From Schistocerca nitens (taxonomy: Eukaryota > Arthropoda > Insecta > Orthoptera > Acrididae), in assembly GCF_023898315.1 (NCBI RefSeq), contig NC_064619.1, positions 507,194,594 through 507,258,593 of the forward strand: a stretch of DNA of 64,000 bases, in the 5' to 3' direction. The notes beneath the pieces are model-generated. The model saw nothing but the letters and a program-made list of their open reading frames with translations. It ran no database searches and was not told the origin of the DNA. Position 1 is the first letter of the stretch. Each line of letters begins with the position of its first letter. Shown piece by piece: positions 1 through 9,330 of this stretch. Both the position numbers and the translations under genes were made by a program.

Positions 1-898
1 GGGACACTGTTGCTCCTGGGGTATCGGTGGGGACCATTCGCAACCGTCTCCATGAAGCTGGGCTACGGTCCCGCACACCGTTAGGCCGTCTTCCGCTCAC
101 GCCCCAACATCGTGCAGCCCGCCTCCAGTGGTGTCGCGACAGGCGTGAATGGAGGGACGAATGGAGACGTGTCGTCTTCAGCGATGAGAGTCGCTTCTGC
201 CTTGGTGCCAATGATGGTCGTATGCGTGTTTGGCGCCGTGCAGGTGAGCGCCACAATCAGGACTGCATACGACCGAGGCACACAGGGCCAACACCCGGAA
301 TCATGGTGTGGGGAGCGATCTCCTACACTGGCCGTACACCACTGGTGATCGTCGAGGGGACACTGAATAGTGCACGGTACATCCAAACCGTCATCGAACC
401 AATCGTTCTACCATTCCTAGACCGGCAAGGGAACTTGCTGTTCCAACAGGACAATGCACGTCCGCATGTATCCCGTGCCACCCAACGTGCTCTAGAAGGT
501 GTAAGTCAACTACCCTGGCCAGCAAGATCTCCGGATCTGTCCCCGATTGAGCATGTTTGGGACTGGATGAAGCGTCGTCTCACGCGGTCTGCACGTCCAG
601 CACGGACGCTGGTCCAACTGAGGCGCCAGGTGGAAATGGCATGGCAAGCCGTTCCACAGGACTACATCCAGCATCTCTATGATCGTCTCCATGGGAGAAT
701 AGCAGCCTGCATTGCTGCGAAAGGTGGATATACACTGTACTAGTGCCGACATTGTGCATGCTCTGTTGCCTGTGTCTATGTGCCTGTGGTTCTGTCAGTG
801 TGATCATGTGATGTATCTGACCCCAGGAATGTGTCAATAAAGTTTCCCCTTCCTGGGACAATGAATTCACGGTGTTCTTATTTCAATTTCCAGGAGTG
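1..898 (+). mobile_element. Tc1-like transposon family A, copy 1 (cut by the window edge)
   Basis: This is the 3' two-thirds of a Tc1/mariner-superfamily DNA transposon; its 5' end lies outside the window. It aligns base for base with 15726-16623 with roughly a dozen substitutions and no indel that I found, so about 98-99% identity. The right terminal inverted repeat ends in ...ccaggagtg and is followed by a TA, the expected target-site duplication. An AATAAA sits about 90 bases after the transposase stop. The two copies lie in the same orientation 15.7 kb apart, which points to recent movement of this family. Confidence is limited only by the missing left end. Confidence 0.93.
3..743 (+). 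CDS. Tc1-like transposase, family A, partial (C-terminal 246 residues in window)
   Basis: The frame is open from the window edge to a TAG and matches residues 95-340 of the complete copy at 15446-16468. It holds the end of the DNA-binding region and the whole DDE catalytic domain: FSDESRF with the first Asp, QQDNARPH with the second Asp, and SPDLSPIEHVW with the Glu. The second Asp and the Glu are separated by 32 residues, as in the other copy. An internal ATG at 27 could be mistaken for the start, but the homologous frame continues upstream, so the true start is outside the window. No stop or frameshift is seen. A protein from this locus cannot be judged without the missing 5' third. Confidence 0.9.
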   Translation, partial: DTVAPGVSVGTIRNRLHEAGLRSRTPLGRLPLTPQHRAARLQWCRDRREWRDEWRRVVFSDESRFCLGANDGRMRVWRRAGERHNQDCIRPRHTGPTPGIMVWGAISYTGRTPLVIVEGTLNSARYIQTVIEPIVLPFLDRQGNLLFQQDNARPHVSRATQRALEGVSQLPWPARSPDLSPIEHVWDWMKRRLTRSARPARTLVQLRRQVEMAWQAVPQDYIQHLYDRLHGRIAACIAAKGGYTLY

Positions 899-1280
899 TA
901 TTATTCTTGTAATCACCTTGGATGCATGACTGCTTCTGAAGTAAACCTTGCACTTGTGGGCTCTTGCTATCTTCGCAGCTGTGTGGCTGACGTTTTTCCG
1001 GAACTCTCATACATGCTGCACGCCAACGTGAATAGTCGCTTTGATGTCATTTGCCCCTACGATTTTAGAAATTCCGATGGAATGTTGTCTGTCCCTTCTG
1101 CTTTATTTGATCTTAAGCCGTCCAAAGCTCTTTCAAATTCTGGTACTAATAATGGACCCCTTTCTCTTCGCTGACAACTCCTGTTTCTTATTCTACCATG
1201 ACATTAGACAAGCCTTCCCATCGAAGAGGCCTTCAGTGACTCTTCCACATATCTGCTCTCTCCGCTGCATTTAACAGTGG
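899..1280. other. Unassigned AT-rich DNA
   Basis: No coding frame, terminal repeat or known repeat recognised. The two short open frames here (872-1174 and 1041-1274) overlap each other and resemble nothing I know. Confidence 0.4.
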
Positions 1281-1289
1281 AATTCTGAT

Positions 1290-1660
1290 TTAGCTCTTCA
1301 TCTTACTACACCATCTTTTAATTTCACCGAAAGTTGTTTTCACATTTGTATATGCTAAGTCAGTCATTCCGACAATCGTTTCGTGTCAAATTTCTTCACA
1401 TTTGAGATGCAGCGTTTTGCCTTAGCTTCCCTGCACTTCCTATTTATTTCGTTCCTAAGTGACTTGTATTTCTGTCTTCCTGAATTTCCCTAAACATTTT
1501 TGATTCCTTCTTTCGTCAATCAACCGAAATATTTCTTCTATTAGCCATGGTTTTTTCAGAGTTACAACTTCTGTGATTGCCCTTTCTAGACATGTCCAAT
1601 ACTCTTCAGCTGAACTGAGCTGTTCATTATCGCAGTGTCCAGAGGCTCAGAGAAGCATGG
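1290..1660 (-). pseudogene. LINE (non-LTR retrotransposon) fragment, endonuclease-RT linker
   Basis: Translating the minus strand gives a run with the pattern KPW..EEI..LI.ERRN.K followed by a charged K.. LRNEINRKCREAKAK segment. This is typical of the linker between the AP-endonuclease and reverse-transcriptase domains of several LINE clades. It is broken by stops and frame changes, and neither flanking domain is complete. It abuts the Tigger-like remains at higher coordinates, and where one ends and the other begins (about 1660-1790) I cannot fix. Clade is not assigned. Confidence 0.55.
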
Positions 1661-1789
1661 TCTCTTCATTCCTCAGTATGTCCGTATCCCACTTTCTTGC
1701 CCTTAGATTCTTCCTGACTAGCCACTTAAATTTCACCAGCACCTCATCATTCACTGACAGCTATTCAACTACTGAAGCACCTATGGTTT

Positions 1790-3310
1790 TACCAGTAACT
1801 GCTGAATAAATCTCCAGATCACTTTGAATATCATTCTGCATTATTTCATCCACCACATCACTCTCACCAACATCTTTACTTTCGTAAATTCTTGCATTTT
1901 TCCAGCAGTTCGCAATCACATTCGGCTCTACACTGTTCCAGGAGCTAGCAGTCTTGTCACAAGCCTGTTACACATTGAAACTGTAGGGATTGTTCAACTT
2001 TTTTTCAGTGTTTGCGATCACGTGTTGAACTAAACCTGCACGGTATTTTGTCTTAAAGTTCTTAATTATCACCATATCTAGTGGCTGAAGAATCGAAGTA
2101 CAGTTCGGAGGAAGTAGCATAGCTTAACGTTCTTCAACGCTGGCATGTTGTTATGCGCACTACAATTATCCACCAACAATGCAATTTTCTTACACTTGAT
2201 TGACATCTCTTCATCAAGCGAAAGCAGCCACTCACTAAAAAGAGTAGATGTCATCTATACTTTTCGATTTGCCTAGTAACTGACTGCAATAAAAGAAATC
2301 ACATTGACTATGCGACGTAGGAAAACATAACGGCTGAAGCTGTACTGTACTGAATTCACTTATAAATTAAAGGAATGGCTCAAATGGCTCTAAGCACTAT
2401 GGGACTTAACTGCTGAGGTCATCAGTCCCCTAGAACTTAGAACTACTTAAACCTAACTAACCTAATGACATCACACACATCCATGCCCGAGGCAGGATTC
2501 GAACCTGCGACCGCAGCGGTCGCGCGGTTCCAGACTGTAGCGCATAGAACCGCTCGGCCACTCGGGCCGGCATTAAAGGAATGTAAAATAATATGTATGT
2601 ACCCTCTTACCTGATAAGCTTCTTACATTTTTGAAGCACCGTGGGTCTGCTGATCGTCCGATCACCAGTGTTGTCAATTTGTGTGTCCCTGACGCATTGC
2701 TGCAGAGAACAACAGTTAGGCGTACTTTAGACTGCTTCTCTCCTTTACACTTTTCTCATCTAAAGGCCTTCTCTAGCATCAGTTGATCAAAAAATTCCGT
2801 TTCATCTGCGTTGTACAAGTTTTTAGGACTGTATTTTTCTAATAGTTTACATACGGTCTTTTTCCTCCAAAATCCTGCATCACCTAAAGGCGCTGATTTC
2901 TCTTCCCCTGGAATCATTTTAAAAATGATACCATGCCTGCTCTTAAGTCTTTGAAACCATCCGTTACTTGCCTTAAAATTAGTATCGCCAAGCAACTTGA
3001 CGAATCTAAGGCTTTTTGGCATATCAGCCTATCAGCAAATGGTACATTGTGCGCACGCATCTCAGGAAACCACCGCAGTGTAGCACTGTCCACATCGCCA
3101 GCAGCAGACGTCTTCATTCTTTTTCTTTAAGGGTTAAATTTACCTCCTACAAAACTTTCTTCAATTTCTTTTCGGTTTCTAAGGAATGTAGCTCACGTTG
3201 ATTGTGCAAGTCCACACTCCCTCGTCAAGTCTACCTGATTCATTCCGTTACCGATGTCCTTGAAAACCTCAATTTTTGTCTCCAACCTTTTTTCCGAGTT
3301 CCAGCCATTG
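1790..3310 (-). pseudogene. Tigger/pogo-like transposase pseudogene, split by a SINE
   Basis: Read on the minus strand from about 3300 downward, the pieces occur in the order of a Tigger/jerky-type transposase. First comes a psq-like helix-turn-helix (KIEVFKDIGNG...), broken by an in-frame stop. Next is a CENP-B-type DNA-binding domain (ATLRWFPEMRAHNVPF). Then comes the start of the DDE domain (NLYNADETEFF with the first Asp at about 2805), the segment around GTHKLTTLVIG, and after the SINE at 2378-2571 the second Asp in LLVDNCSAHN. A frameshift follows in the conserved LCYFPPN region, with the third Asp in a different frame. At least one stop and two frameshifts are present, so the gene is dead. 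The SINE carries a 12-bp duplication of Tigger sequence, showing that it inserted later. Confidence 0.85.
2366..2583 (-). repeat. SINE-A copy 1 with 12-bp target-site duplication
   Basis: tRNA-derived SINE in minus orientation. Read on the minus strand, the head has a Pol III A box (GGCCGAGCGGTTCTA...) and a B box (GGTTCGAATCC) and resembles a long-variable-arm tRNA (Ser or Leu type). The body, ATGGATGTGTGTGATGTCATT..., ends in AGTCCCATAGTGCTTAGAGCC. The SINE itself is 2378-2571. It is bounded by attaaaggaatg at 2366-2377 and 2572-2583, a perfect 12-bp duplication of the interrupted Tigger sequence. Such SINEs depend on a LINE for mobility. Confidence 0.93.
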
Positions 3311-3360
3311 TTCAAATCTTAGCGAAGTCCAAAGCGCGTACATCGACTAAATAGTCATCA

Positions 3361-3600
3361 GCCCGTGGTCTAGTGGTTAGCGTTGCTTCCTCTGGATCAC
3401 GGGGTCTCGCGTTCGATTCCCTGCCGGGTTGGGGATTTTCTCTGCCCAGGGAGTAGGTATTTGCGTTGTCGTCATCATTCCGTCATCATTATCATTTGTG
3501 ACAGTGGCTGGCTTGGACTGTGTAACAAATTGAGACTTGGTACGCTCGCTCATCAGTTGGCAGTTAAGGCCCCCACAAACCGAACGTCATCGTCAACTAA
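3361..3600 (+). repeat. tRNA-derived SINE, second family (SINE-C)
   Basis: The first 70 bases read as a tRNA-like head: A box ggtctagtggttagcg and B box gcgttcgattcc, closest in look to a Glu/Gly/Asp-type tRNA. A non-tRNA body follows (ggggattttctctgccc...) and ends near an A-rich ccaactaaaaaca. The acceptor stem does not close as in a real tRNA and the anticodon arm is degenerate, so I call it a SINE and not a tRNA gene. Only one copy of this family is present in the window. Confidence 0.75.
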
Positions 3601-4235
3601 AAACATTCACACATTGCAAAACTCACGGAGATAAGATGCGTGTGTGCCCAACAAAACAGTTCTGTCTGCTACTGAAGCTCAACAATGGAAAAAGTATACA
3701 CGCTTTCAAACAAAAGCGCTCTTTGACGTTTGCCGCTCAGCACAGCTCGCCCGTGGCTGTACGCTATCCCCTTTACTGCTAGCATCAATATAGTTTTGTA
3801 GTATGTAACGTAGCTTCTGGAAATAAAGCGCGGGAAGACTAGTAGCTTAATAGAGAATACCTACCGTTATGTCGAGCTTCTTAGAAGTAGGAAATAGTAA
3901 ATTCCTCGAAATTTTGTCCTCGTTGCTAAATTTACTTCATCGTAGTTATAATTAACATAGCAAATATACTATATCAGCCGGGGCTGTATAAAATTATCGG
4001 TGTGCCCGGGGTTATCGTAATATCGGTAATCGTTATACGGAGGTTTGAGTGAATAAACACATTCTGATTTATATGCATGAAGATACGAGATGACATCGCA
4101 ACTTTCAGAGATGTAGTGGCAGCTCAGAAGCAAATCTGGGAGACTTGAGTTTTCTTCAGAAACGAATGGAAAACAGTCCCATGTAACGAGTTGTCTGACC
4201 TACAGTATTTAGTATTTTGTCCGAGCGCAGTAAGA
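3601..4235. other. Unassigned, AT-rich
   Basis: Possible 5' flank of the Tigger-like element. No domain, TIR or SINE head recognised. Confidence 0.35.
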
Positions 4236-4239
4236 CACA

Positions 4240-4565
4240 CGCTGAATGCGTACACTGTGGCAAGTCCTGGAACGCGTGTCCAGCGACCTGCCCCACGGGC
4301 AGCAGTGTTCACGTGTGGGTGTGTCCGGTGTGCGGCTGCGGGCTGGCTTTCGGCCGCACGGCGGGCCCCCGGAATACCGGGGCGGCGCCGCGGCGGGCCG
4401 CTATGCAACGCGTTAATATTTGTGGCGGCCCGGCCGGCCAATATCACGCAAAACTAATTAGCCGGCAGGTATGCGGCCGCTGGAATTCCCCGCGCGTAGC
4501 GGCCGGCCGTCGCGCCGCCGGCAACGTCGCATCGAGTCGCCAACTCGTCGCCGGGGACTCTGTGG
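4240..4565. other. GC/CpG-rich island 1
   Basis: This stretch is far richer in G, C and CpG than its AT-rich surroundings (for example ggggcggcgccgcggcgggcc at about 4380-4400) and contains TAATTA-type sites next to CCGGC blocks. Open frames of 88-169 codons cross it on both strands, but that is expected where stop codons are rare, and none has a recognisable domain. A CpG-island promoter, a conserved non-coding element or a GC-rich repeat are all possible. Confidence 0.5.
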
Positions 4566-4668
4566 TATTCGATGCGACAACTTTCTTCAATATTCAATCA
4601 AACGAACTTGTGCAAAATACATTGGCGACGACGGCCACTGGTGTTATCGGCAGAAAAACGTCAGGTGT

Positions 4669-4690
4669 CCCCCCCCCCCCCCCCCCCCCC
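4669..4690 (+). repeat. Mononucleotide run C22
   Basis: Twenty-two uninterrupted C residues. Such a tract is prone to length errors in polymerase copying and sequencing. Confidence 0.95.
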
Positions 4691-4699
4691 GCCACTTTC

Positions 4700-4870
4700 T
4701 TCAGGGTTCCGTATCCGAGTCGGTAAAAACGAACCCTCATAGGATAACCTTGCTGTCTGTCTGCCCGACTATTAAGATCCGGTTTCTTAGGAATGGTCAC
4801 AGGCATCAAGGCTAAATTTATGTCGCATACTAGGGCCTAAATAATTTCAAAGTCAATGCAATCAAAAGAT
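4700..4870 (+). repeat. Interspersed repeat with GGGTTCCGT motif, copy 1
   Basis: The segment starts agggttccgtatccgagtcgg and runs on through cgaaccctcataggataac and ctgtctgtctgcccgac. A homologous stretch lies on the minus strand near 37050-37135 inside a long-TIR element. I recognise the motif as a common insect interspersed repeat but cannot name its class. Confidence 0.6.
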
Positions 4871-5057
4871 AGGTCGATGTTTTGATACAAACATACTCAT
4901 CAAAATTTATAGTGTAATTCCAGTTGATCTAGATTCACGAAATTCAGCAGAAACGCACAATAGGTACAGTACATATGTAGAATTGTGGACAGTTGGGAAT
5001 GTGGGTCTCACGGGAAGCGTGCAAGGGATAAGTCCCTGCAGTCGCGCTATTCATTTG

Positions 5058-5310
5058 TGTCCTCGGTGGCTCAGGTTGATGCCGGCACGGTAGCTCTGCG
5101 TGTTCGGTCAGAGAGCTGGTTGGCCTGTGTAATAAAAAGCTGAGTGGAAGGATCAACAACTAGACTTTAAACGGACGTCATGAAAAAAAAAAAAGATGGA
5201 TAGAGCGTCTGCCATATACGCAGGAGATCCCGGGTTCGAGTCCCCGTCGGGGCACGAATTTTCACCTGTCCCCATCGACGTATATCAACAACACCTGTCG
5301 GCAGCAGAGG
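5058..5310 (+). repeat. Composite tRNA-like SINE (SINE-D), two tRNA-related units joined by a poly-A
   Basis: Unit 1 (about 5058-5180) begins tcctcggtggctcaggttgatg, a tRNA-like A-box region, followed by ggtagctctgcgtgttcggtcagagagctgg, and ends in ataaaaagctgagtggaaggatcaacaa. A run of 12 A residues (5182-5193) follows. Unit 2 (about 5194-5310) carries gatagagcgtctgcc and a good B box, gggttcgagtcc, closing with ccgtcggggcac. This looks like a SINE inserted at, or fused to, the tail of another. Confidence 0.65.
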
Positions 5311-5512
5311 GTTTCAATTAATTATCATTTACAATAAAGGAAAATTACGAAAATTGTCAGTTTGTAATTATGTCACTTAAGAAACACACTTTTGCCGTTG
5401 CAAACTTAAACTGCATTCGTAATCTATCAAGTATCTCAGAAAATATCAGAGGAATTCTGACCTGGTTTTCAGTAACAGGTAGCGTTATTAACGGGAAAGA
5501 TTTCCGTATATA

Positions 5513-6848
5513 CAATTCTGGCCATTAAAATTGCTACACCAAGAAGAAATGCAGATGTTAAACGGGTATTCATTGGACCAATATATTATACTAGAACTGA
5601 CATGTGATTACATTTTCACGCAATTTGGGTGCATAGATCCTGAGAAATCAGTACCCAGAACAACCACCTCTGGCCGTAATAACGGCCTTGATACGCCTGG
5701 GCATTGAGTCAAACAGAGCTTGGATGGCTTGTACAGGTACAGCCGCCCATGCAGCTTCAACAGTTCATCAAGAGAAGTGACTGGCGTATTGTGACGAGCC
5801 AGCTGCTTGGCTACCATTGACCAGACGTTTCCAATTGGTGAGAGACCTGGAGAATGTGCTGGCCAGGGCAGTAGTCGAACTTTTTCTGTATCCAGAAAAG
5901 CCCGTACAGGACCTGCAACATGCGATCGTGCATTATCCTGCTCAAATGTAGGGTTTCGCAGGGATCGAATGAAGGGTAGAGCCACGGGTCGTAACACATC
6001 TGAAATGTATCGTCCACTGTTCAAAGTACCGTCAATGGGAACGAGAGGTGACCGAGACGTGTAACCAATGGCACGCCGGATGATACGCCAGTATGGCGAT
6101 GACGAATACACACTTCCAATGTGCGTTCACTGCGATGTCGCCAAACACGGATGCGACCATCATGATGCTGTAAACAGAACCTGTGTTCATCCGAAAAAAT
6201 GAAATTTTCCCATTCGTGTACCCAGATTCGTCATTGAGGCGCTCCTGTCTGTGATGCAGCGTCAAAGGTAACCGCAGCCATGGTCTCCGAGCTGGTAGTC
6301 CATGCTGTGAAAGGCCTCAGCGGTTATATTATGAGACGTCGTCGAACTGTTCGTGCAGATGGTTGTTGTCTTGCAAACGTCCCCATCTGTTGACTCAGGA
6401 ATCGATCCCTTACAGCCATGCGGATAAGATGCTTGTCATCTCGACTGCTAGAGATACGAGGCCATTGGGATCCAGCACGGCGTTCCGTATTACCCTCCTG
6501 AACCCACAGATTCAATATTCTGCTAGCAGTCATTGGATCTCGACCAAAGCGAGCAGCAATGTCGCGATACGATAAACCGCAATCGCGATAGGCAACAATC
6601 CGACTTACACGAGTCATCACAACAACGTTTAACCAGGCAACGCCGGTAAATTGCTGTTTGTGTATGAGAAATCGGTTGGAAACTTTCCTCATGTCAGCAC
6701 GTTGTAAGTGTCGCCAACGGCGCCAACCTTGTGTGAATGCTCTGAAAAGCTAATCATTTGCATATGACAGCATCTTCTTCCTGTCGGTTAAATTTCGCGT
6801 CTGTGGCACGTCATCTTCGTGGTGTAGCATTTTTAATTGCCAGTAGTG
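5513..6848 (-). mobile_element. Tc1-like transposon family B, copy 1 (full length, inactive)
   Basis: A 1336-bp element whose ends are inverted repeats: the left begins caattctggccattaaaattgc and the right ends gcatttttaattgccagtagtg. TA lies on both sides (5511-5512 and 6849-6850). The transposase is encoded on the minus strand and is broken. Compared with the second copy at 28700-29794 it carries a foreign 28-31 bp insert at 6305-6335, reported separately. Its many substitutions and frameshifts make it older than family A. Confidence 0.9.
5608..6692 (-). pseudogene. Tc1-like transposase pseudogene, family B
   Basis: The N-terminal part (6324-6692) has the paired-type helix-turn-helix region (RIVAYRDCGLSYRDIAARFG). 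The catalytic part survives at 5608-6111 in another frame. It includes EQDNARSHVAG with the second Asp and WPAHSPGLSPIGNVW, where the family has the catalytic Glu but this copy has Gly, and the Asp of SPDL is also Gly. The spacing from the second Asp to that position is 34 residues, the usual DD34E layout. Frame changes separate the halves and the first Asp region lies in the disrupted stretch. The product cannot be active. Confidence 0.9.
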
Positions 6849-6849
6849 T

Positions 6850-7647
6850 ATATAAATGTTTCGTGCTAATCAGCAGAGTTATGATGTAGTCCTGCCAATG
6901 TGAAAACGATGCCTTTGCCACCTAGCGGTAAGGCTGCCTGACTACGATGCCCCGCCGGCGCTAGCATTGCAGGACCTTTGAGAACTCATAATTCTGCATA
7001 AAAACTTCCCCTGACAGTCTATGCTTGCGACACAGACAGTATCTGCCATATTTCAGAGCAGAGTAATACTTCCAGATAACTTCCGGAAGTTATTTGAAAG
7101 TTGTGTACGACAGGAGACACTCAGGTCTCACAAAGTAATACTGGTAATTGATGTTGCAAAGCACTTCCACTGTCTGGATGAGGTACCAATATCTCATAAT
7201 ATAACCGCTGAGGCCTTTCACAGAACAATTCGATTTTTGGATAACAAGAACAACAGACCTATGGCCAACTGTTCCGTTTTTATCTCTAGAGACTTCCATC
7301 AAATTTAACCACTAATCGCGACAGGGACGAGAGCCTACACAGTCAACGCATCTGCAATTGCAAGGTAGCGCAGCATGTTACTGTAACTCCACAATAAACA
7401 GCGAATGCGAAGTTACACAAAAAAATTATAACTGACAATTAAAATACCGTATTCCCCATTGTCTTGAAATTTCACGTACAGATATCTTGCTACTATTAAA
7501 AGGCAAAAAATCGTAGAGATTCTCGATTCCTGACATTCATATACATAATAATTATGTTTCTACAGAAACCTTGGAAACTGAGTCCTACTCGAACTTGCCT
7601 GTTGTATTTCTTTTATATTAAAAAACTAAGAACTTCAACCCGAATTA
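6850..7647. other. Unassigned DNA holding the source of a templated insert
   Basis: One open frame of 95 codons (7021-7308, plus) resembles nothing I know and has no recognisable motif. It contains, at 7193-7223, the exact reverse complement of the 31 bases at 6305-6335 in the family B transposon. Nothing else recognised. Confidence 0.4.
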
Positions 7648-7790
7648 CTGGCTGTTGGCTTCTGTCTCAAGACTCTCGGGCGTATTTTGTTTGACGATTT
7701 TCCTGACCTCCCGCCAAGATGAGATGCTGTCATTGTCAAATGTTTACCTTCCAGTGCTGGTGGCATTCCGCGGCCGGTCTCGCGTAAGAG
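7648..7790 (-). repeat. Penelope-like element tail fragment, diverged
   Basis: The plus strand reads ggcttctgtctcaagactctcgg... gatgagatgctgtcattgtcaaatgtttaccttccagtgctggtgg. It aligns with 25527-25640, the 3' region of the Penelope-like element at 25480-27107, with numerous substitutions. It covers the 3' untranslated tail and the last coding stretch only. It is much older than the palindromic copy. Confidence 0.7.
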
Positions 7791-7846
7791 TGACCAGGTG
7801 CATTTTCTCAAACATTTGCAGCTTCGTTATTGTGATGTGTAGCTGC

Positions 7847-8040
7847 AAATTCAAATGCCTCCAAGTACTATGAGATTTAACATCTGAGGTCATCAGTCCC
7901 CTAGAGTTAGAAATACTTAAACCTAACTAAGCTAAGTACTTCACACACATCCATACCCGAGGCAGGATCCGAACCTGCGACCGCAGCAGCAGCGAGGTTC
8001 CGGGCTGCAGCGGCTAGAACCGCTTGGCTATAGTGGCCGG
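7847..8040 (-). repeat. SINE-A copy 2
   Basis: Diverged copy with a degenerate head (cagcagcagcgaggttcc... ttggctatagtggcc). The flanks tgtgtagctgca and tgtgtacctgca form a 12-bp target-site duplication with one mismatch, so this is an older insertion. Confidence 0.88.
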
Positions 8041-8339
8041 CTGTGTACCTGCAGCCACGAAAAACCAATATTGCTCATCACTTCTTTCCCGTCACACCGT
8101 CAACGGAAAGCGTCGGTTTTTTTCCCGTCGCAAACAAAATTATTTTCAAAGCGGAATTTTACACTGAGCGCTACGGAACAATCGACACTTGTTACGGAGC
8201 AACTGCCAGCTGCCACTGAACAACCGACAGTTGCTGCGGAACACACGAAGAACGATATTAAAAGGAAATGTATAGCGCAGCGAAGCCTGACATCGAACGA
8301 TATATATGCGTTCAAGAGTTCATACAGTACGATGTCTGA

Positions 8340-9330
8340 CGAAGGTGGTTGTGGAACCGAATAGTGCGACAATACGTGTGGTACGGCAACATGTCTGCGA
8401 GACATCACGTGGACGAGCAGATGGAGGGCTCAAAGCCGGTCAAAGTGTCACTACTCTTGCCACATTAATGACTGTGTATAAAAGTGCGATCTCGCTGAAG
8501 GTGGAAATGCTGTGCGAAACCATGCCGATGGTCGTATACGGACCACCACACCACAAGAGGATTGTTGAGTGGCCTTTATGGTGAAAAGGAAGACATCTCA
8601 TTCCTAGGCAGATCGCTGCAGACCTTGCAATCGCTACCTGTACACGTATCTCTGCCAGAACCATTTCGTGGCGGTTAAATCAGGTTAAATTATCCCACTT
8701 GAACCATGTCATCGTCAAGAAAGAGTTCGTCGGTGTATGGAGCATGTTGTTTGGGGTCAGCAATAGTGGTCCAGAGTGATGTTCTCTGGCGAATCCTGCT
8801 TTATTGTAGCAAGTGATTCTGGCCGACAGTATGGAGAGAAAGGAGAACGCTTTACAGACCACAGAATGTTCATATTCTAGGCGCTATGGAGCGGGCAGGC
8901 ATTATGTGTAACGGCCGAAAGCCGCTGCATGCCTTTTTGCGAGGTACCGTTACAACACAGAGTTATTGCAGGAAGATTGTTCTAGAACTTGTCCGTCTGT
9001 TTAGGGGTGCGGTAGGTCTCTACTTCTTGCTTTTGGACGAGACGTCTGAGGTGTCGGACACACTGGAAAGTGAAGATATTGAACGTGTGGAACGCCCGGC
9101 GTACTCCCCGAACTAAACCCTATAGAGCACGCCTGGGGTGCTCTTTGGAAGACGTGTGTCTCAAAGAACAGTCCATCCCTGAGCGGCATACGAATTAAAA
9201 ACCGCTTTGAGAAAGAATTGGAACAATATCACCCGTAGGACTCGTCAACAGTTTGGTAACCAGATGAATTACTGGTGCAAAATGTCTATTAATATCCGAG
9301 GAGGACATGTTGCAGTGTCTGAAATGGAAA
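8340..9330 (+). pseudogene. Tc1-like transposase pseudogene, family C
   Basis: Read in changing plus-strand frames, the region follows a Tc1 transposase from end to end. It has the HTH start (GLKAGQSVTTLATLMTVYKS), the linker (PRQIAADLAIATCTRISART), a degraded DDE core (LFRGAVG...), DTLESEDIERVERPAYSP, LNPIEHAWGAL with the catalytic Glu, and a C-terminus close to NIRGGHVAV. Several frameshifts and stops interrupt it. Terminal inverted repeats were not located, so the limits are those of the recognisable protein. Family C shares no close nucleotide similarity with families A or B in this window. Confidence 0.8.

Noticed and set aside
3361..3432. A tRNA gene, from the good A and B boxes
   Set aside because: The acceptor and anticodon stems do not pair properly and a SINE body follows. 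The same reasoning excludes the SINE-A, SINE-B and 5194-5260 heads as tRNA genes.
4472..4488. Adjacent NotI and EcoRI sites (gcggccgctggaattc) suggesting vector or linker contamination
   Set aside because: The flanking sequence is ordinary island DNA, with no vector sequence and no break in context; chance in a GC-rich region is enough.
4217..4726. A 169-codon host gene in GC island 1 with several CxxC pairs
   Set aside because: Long frames exist on both strands because stops are scarce in GC-rich DNA. The end is a translated C22 tract, and no domain is recognisable.
7021..7308. A small host gene of 95 codons
   Set aside because: No recognisable domain, start context or neighbour; length is compatible with chance.
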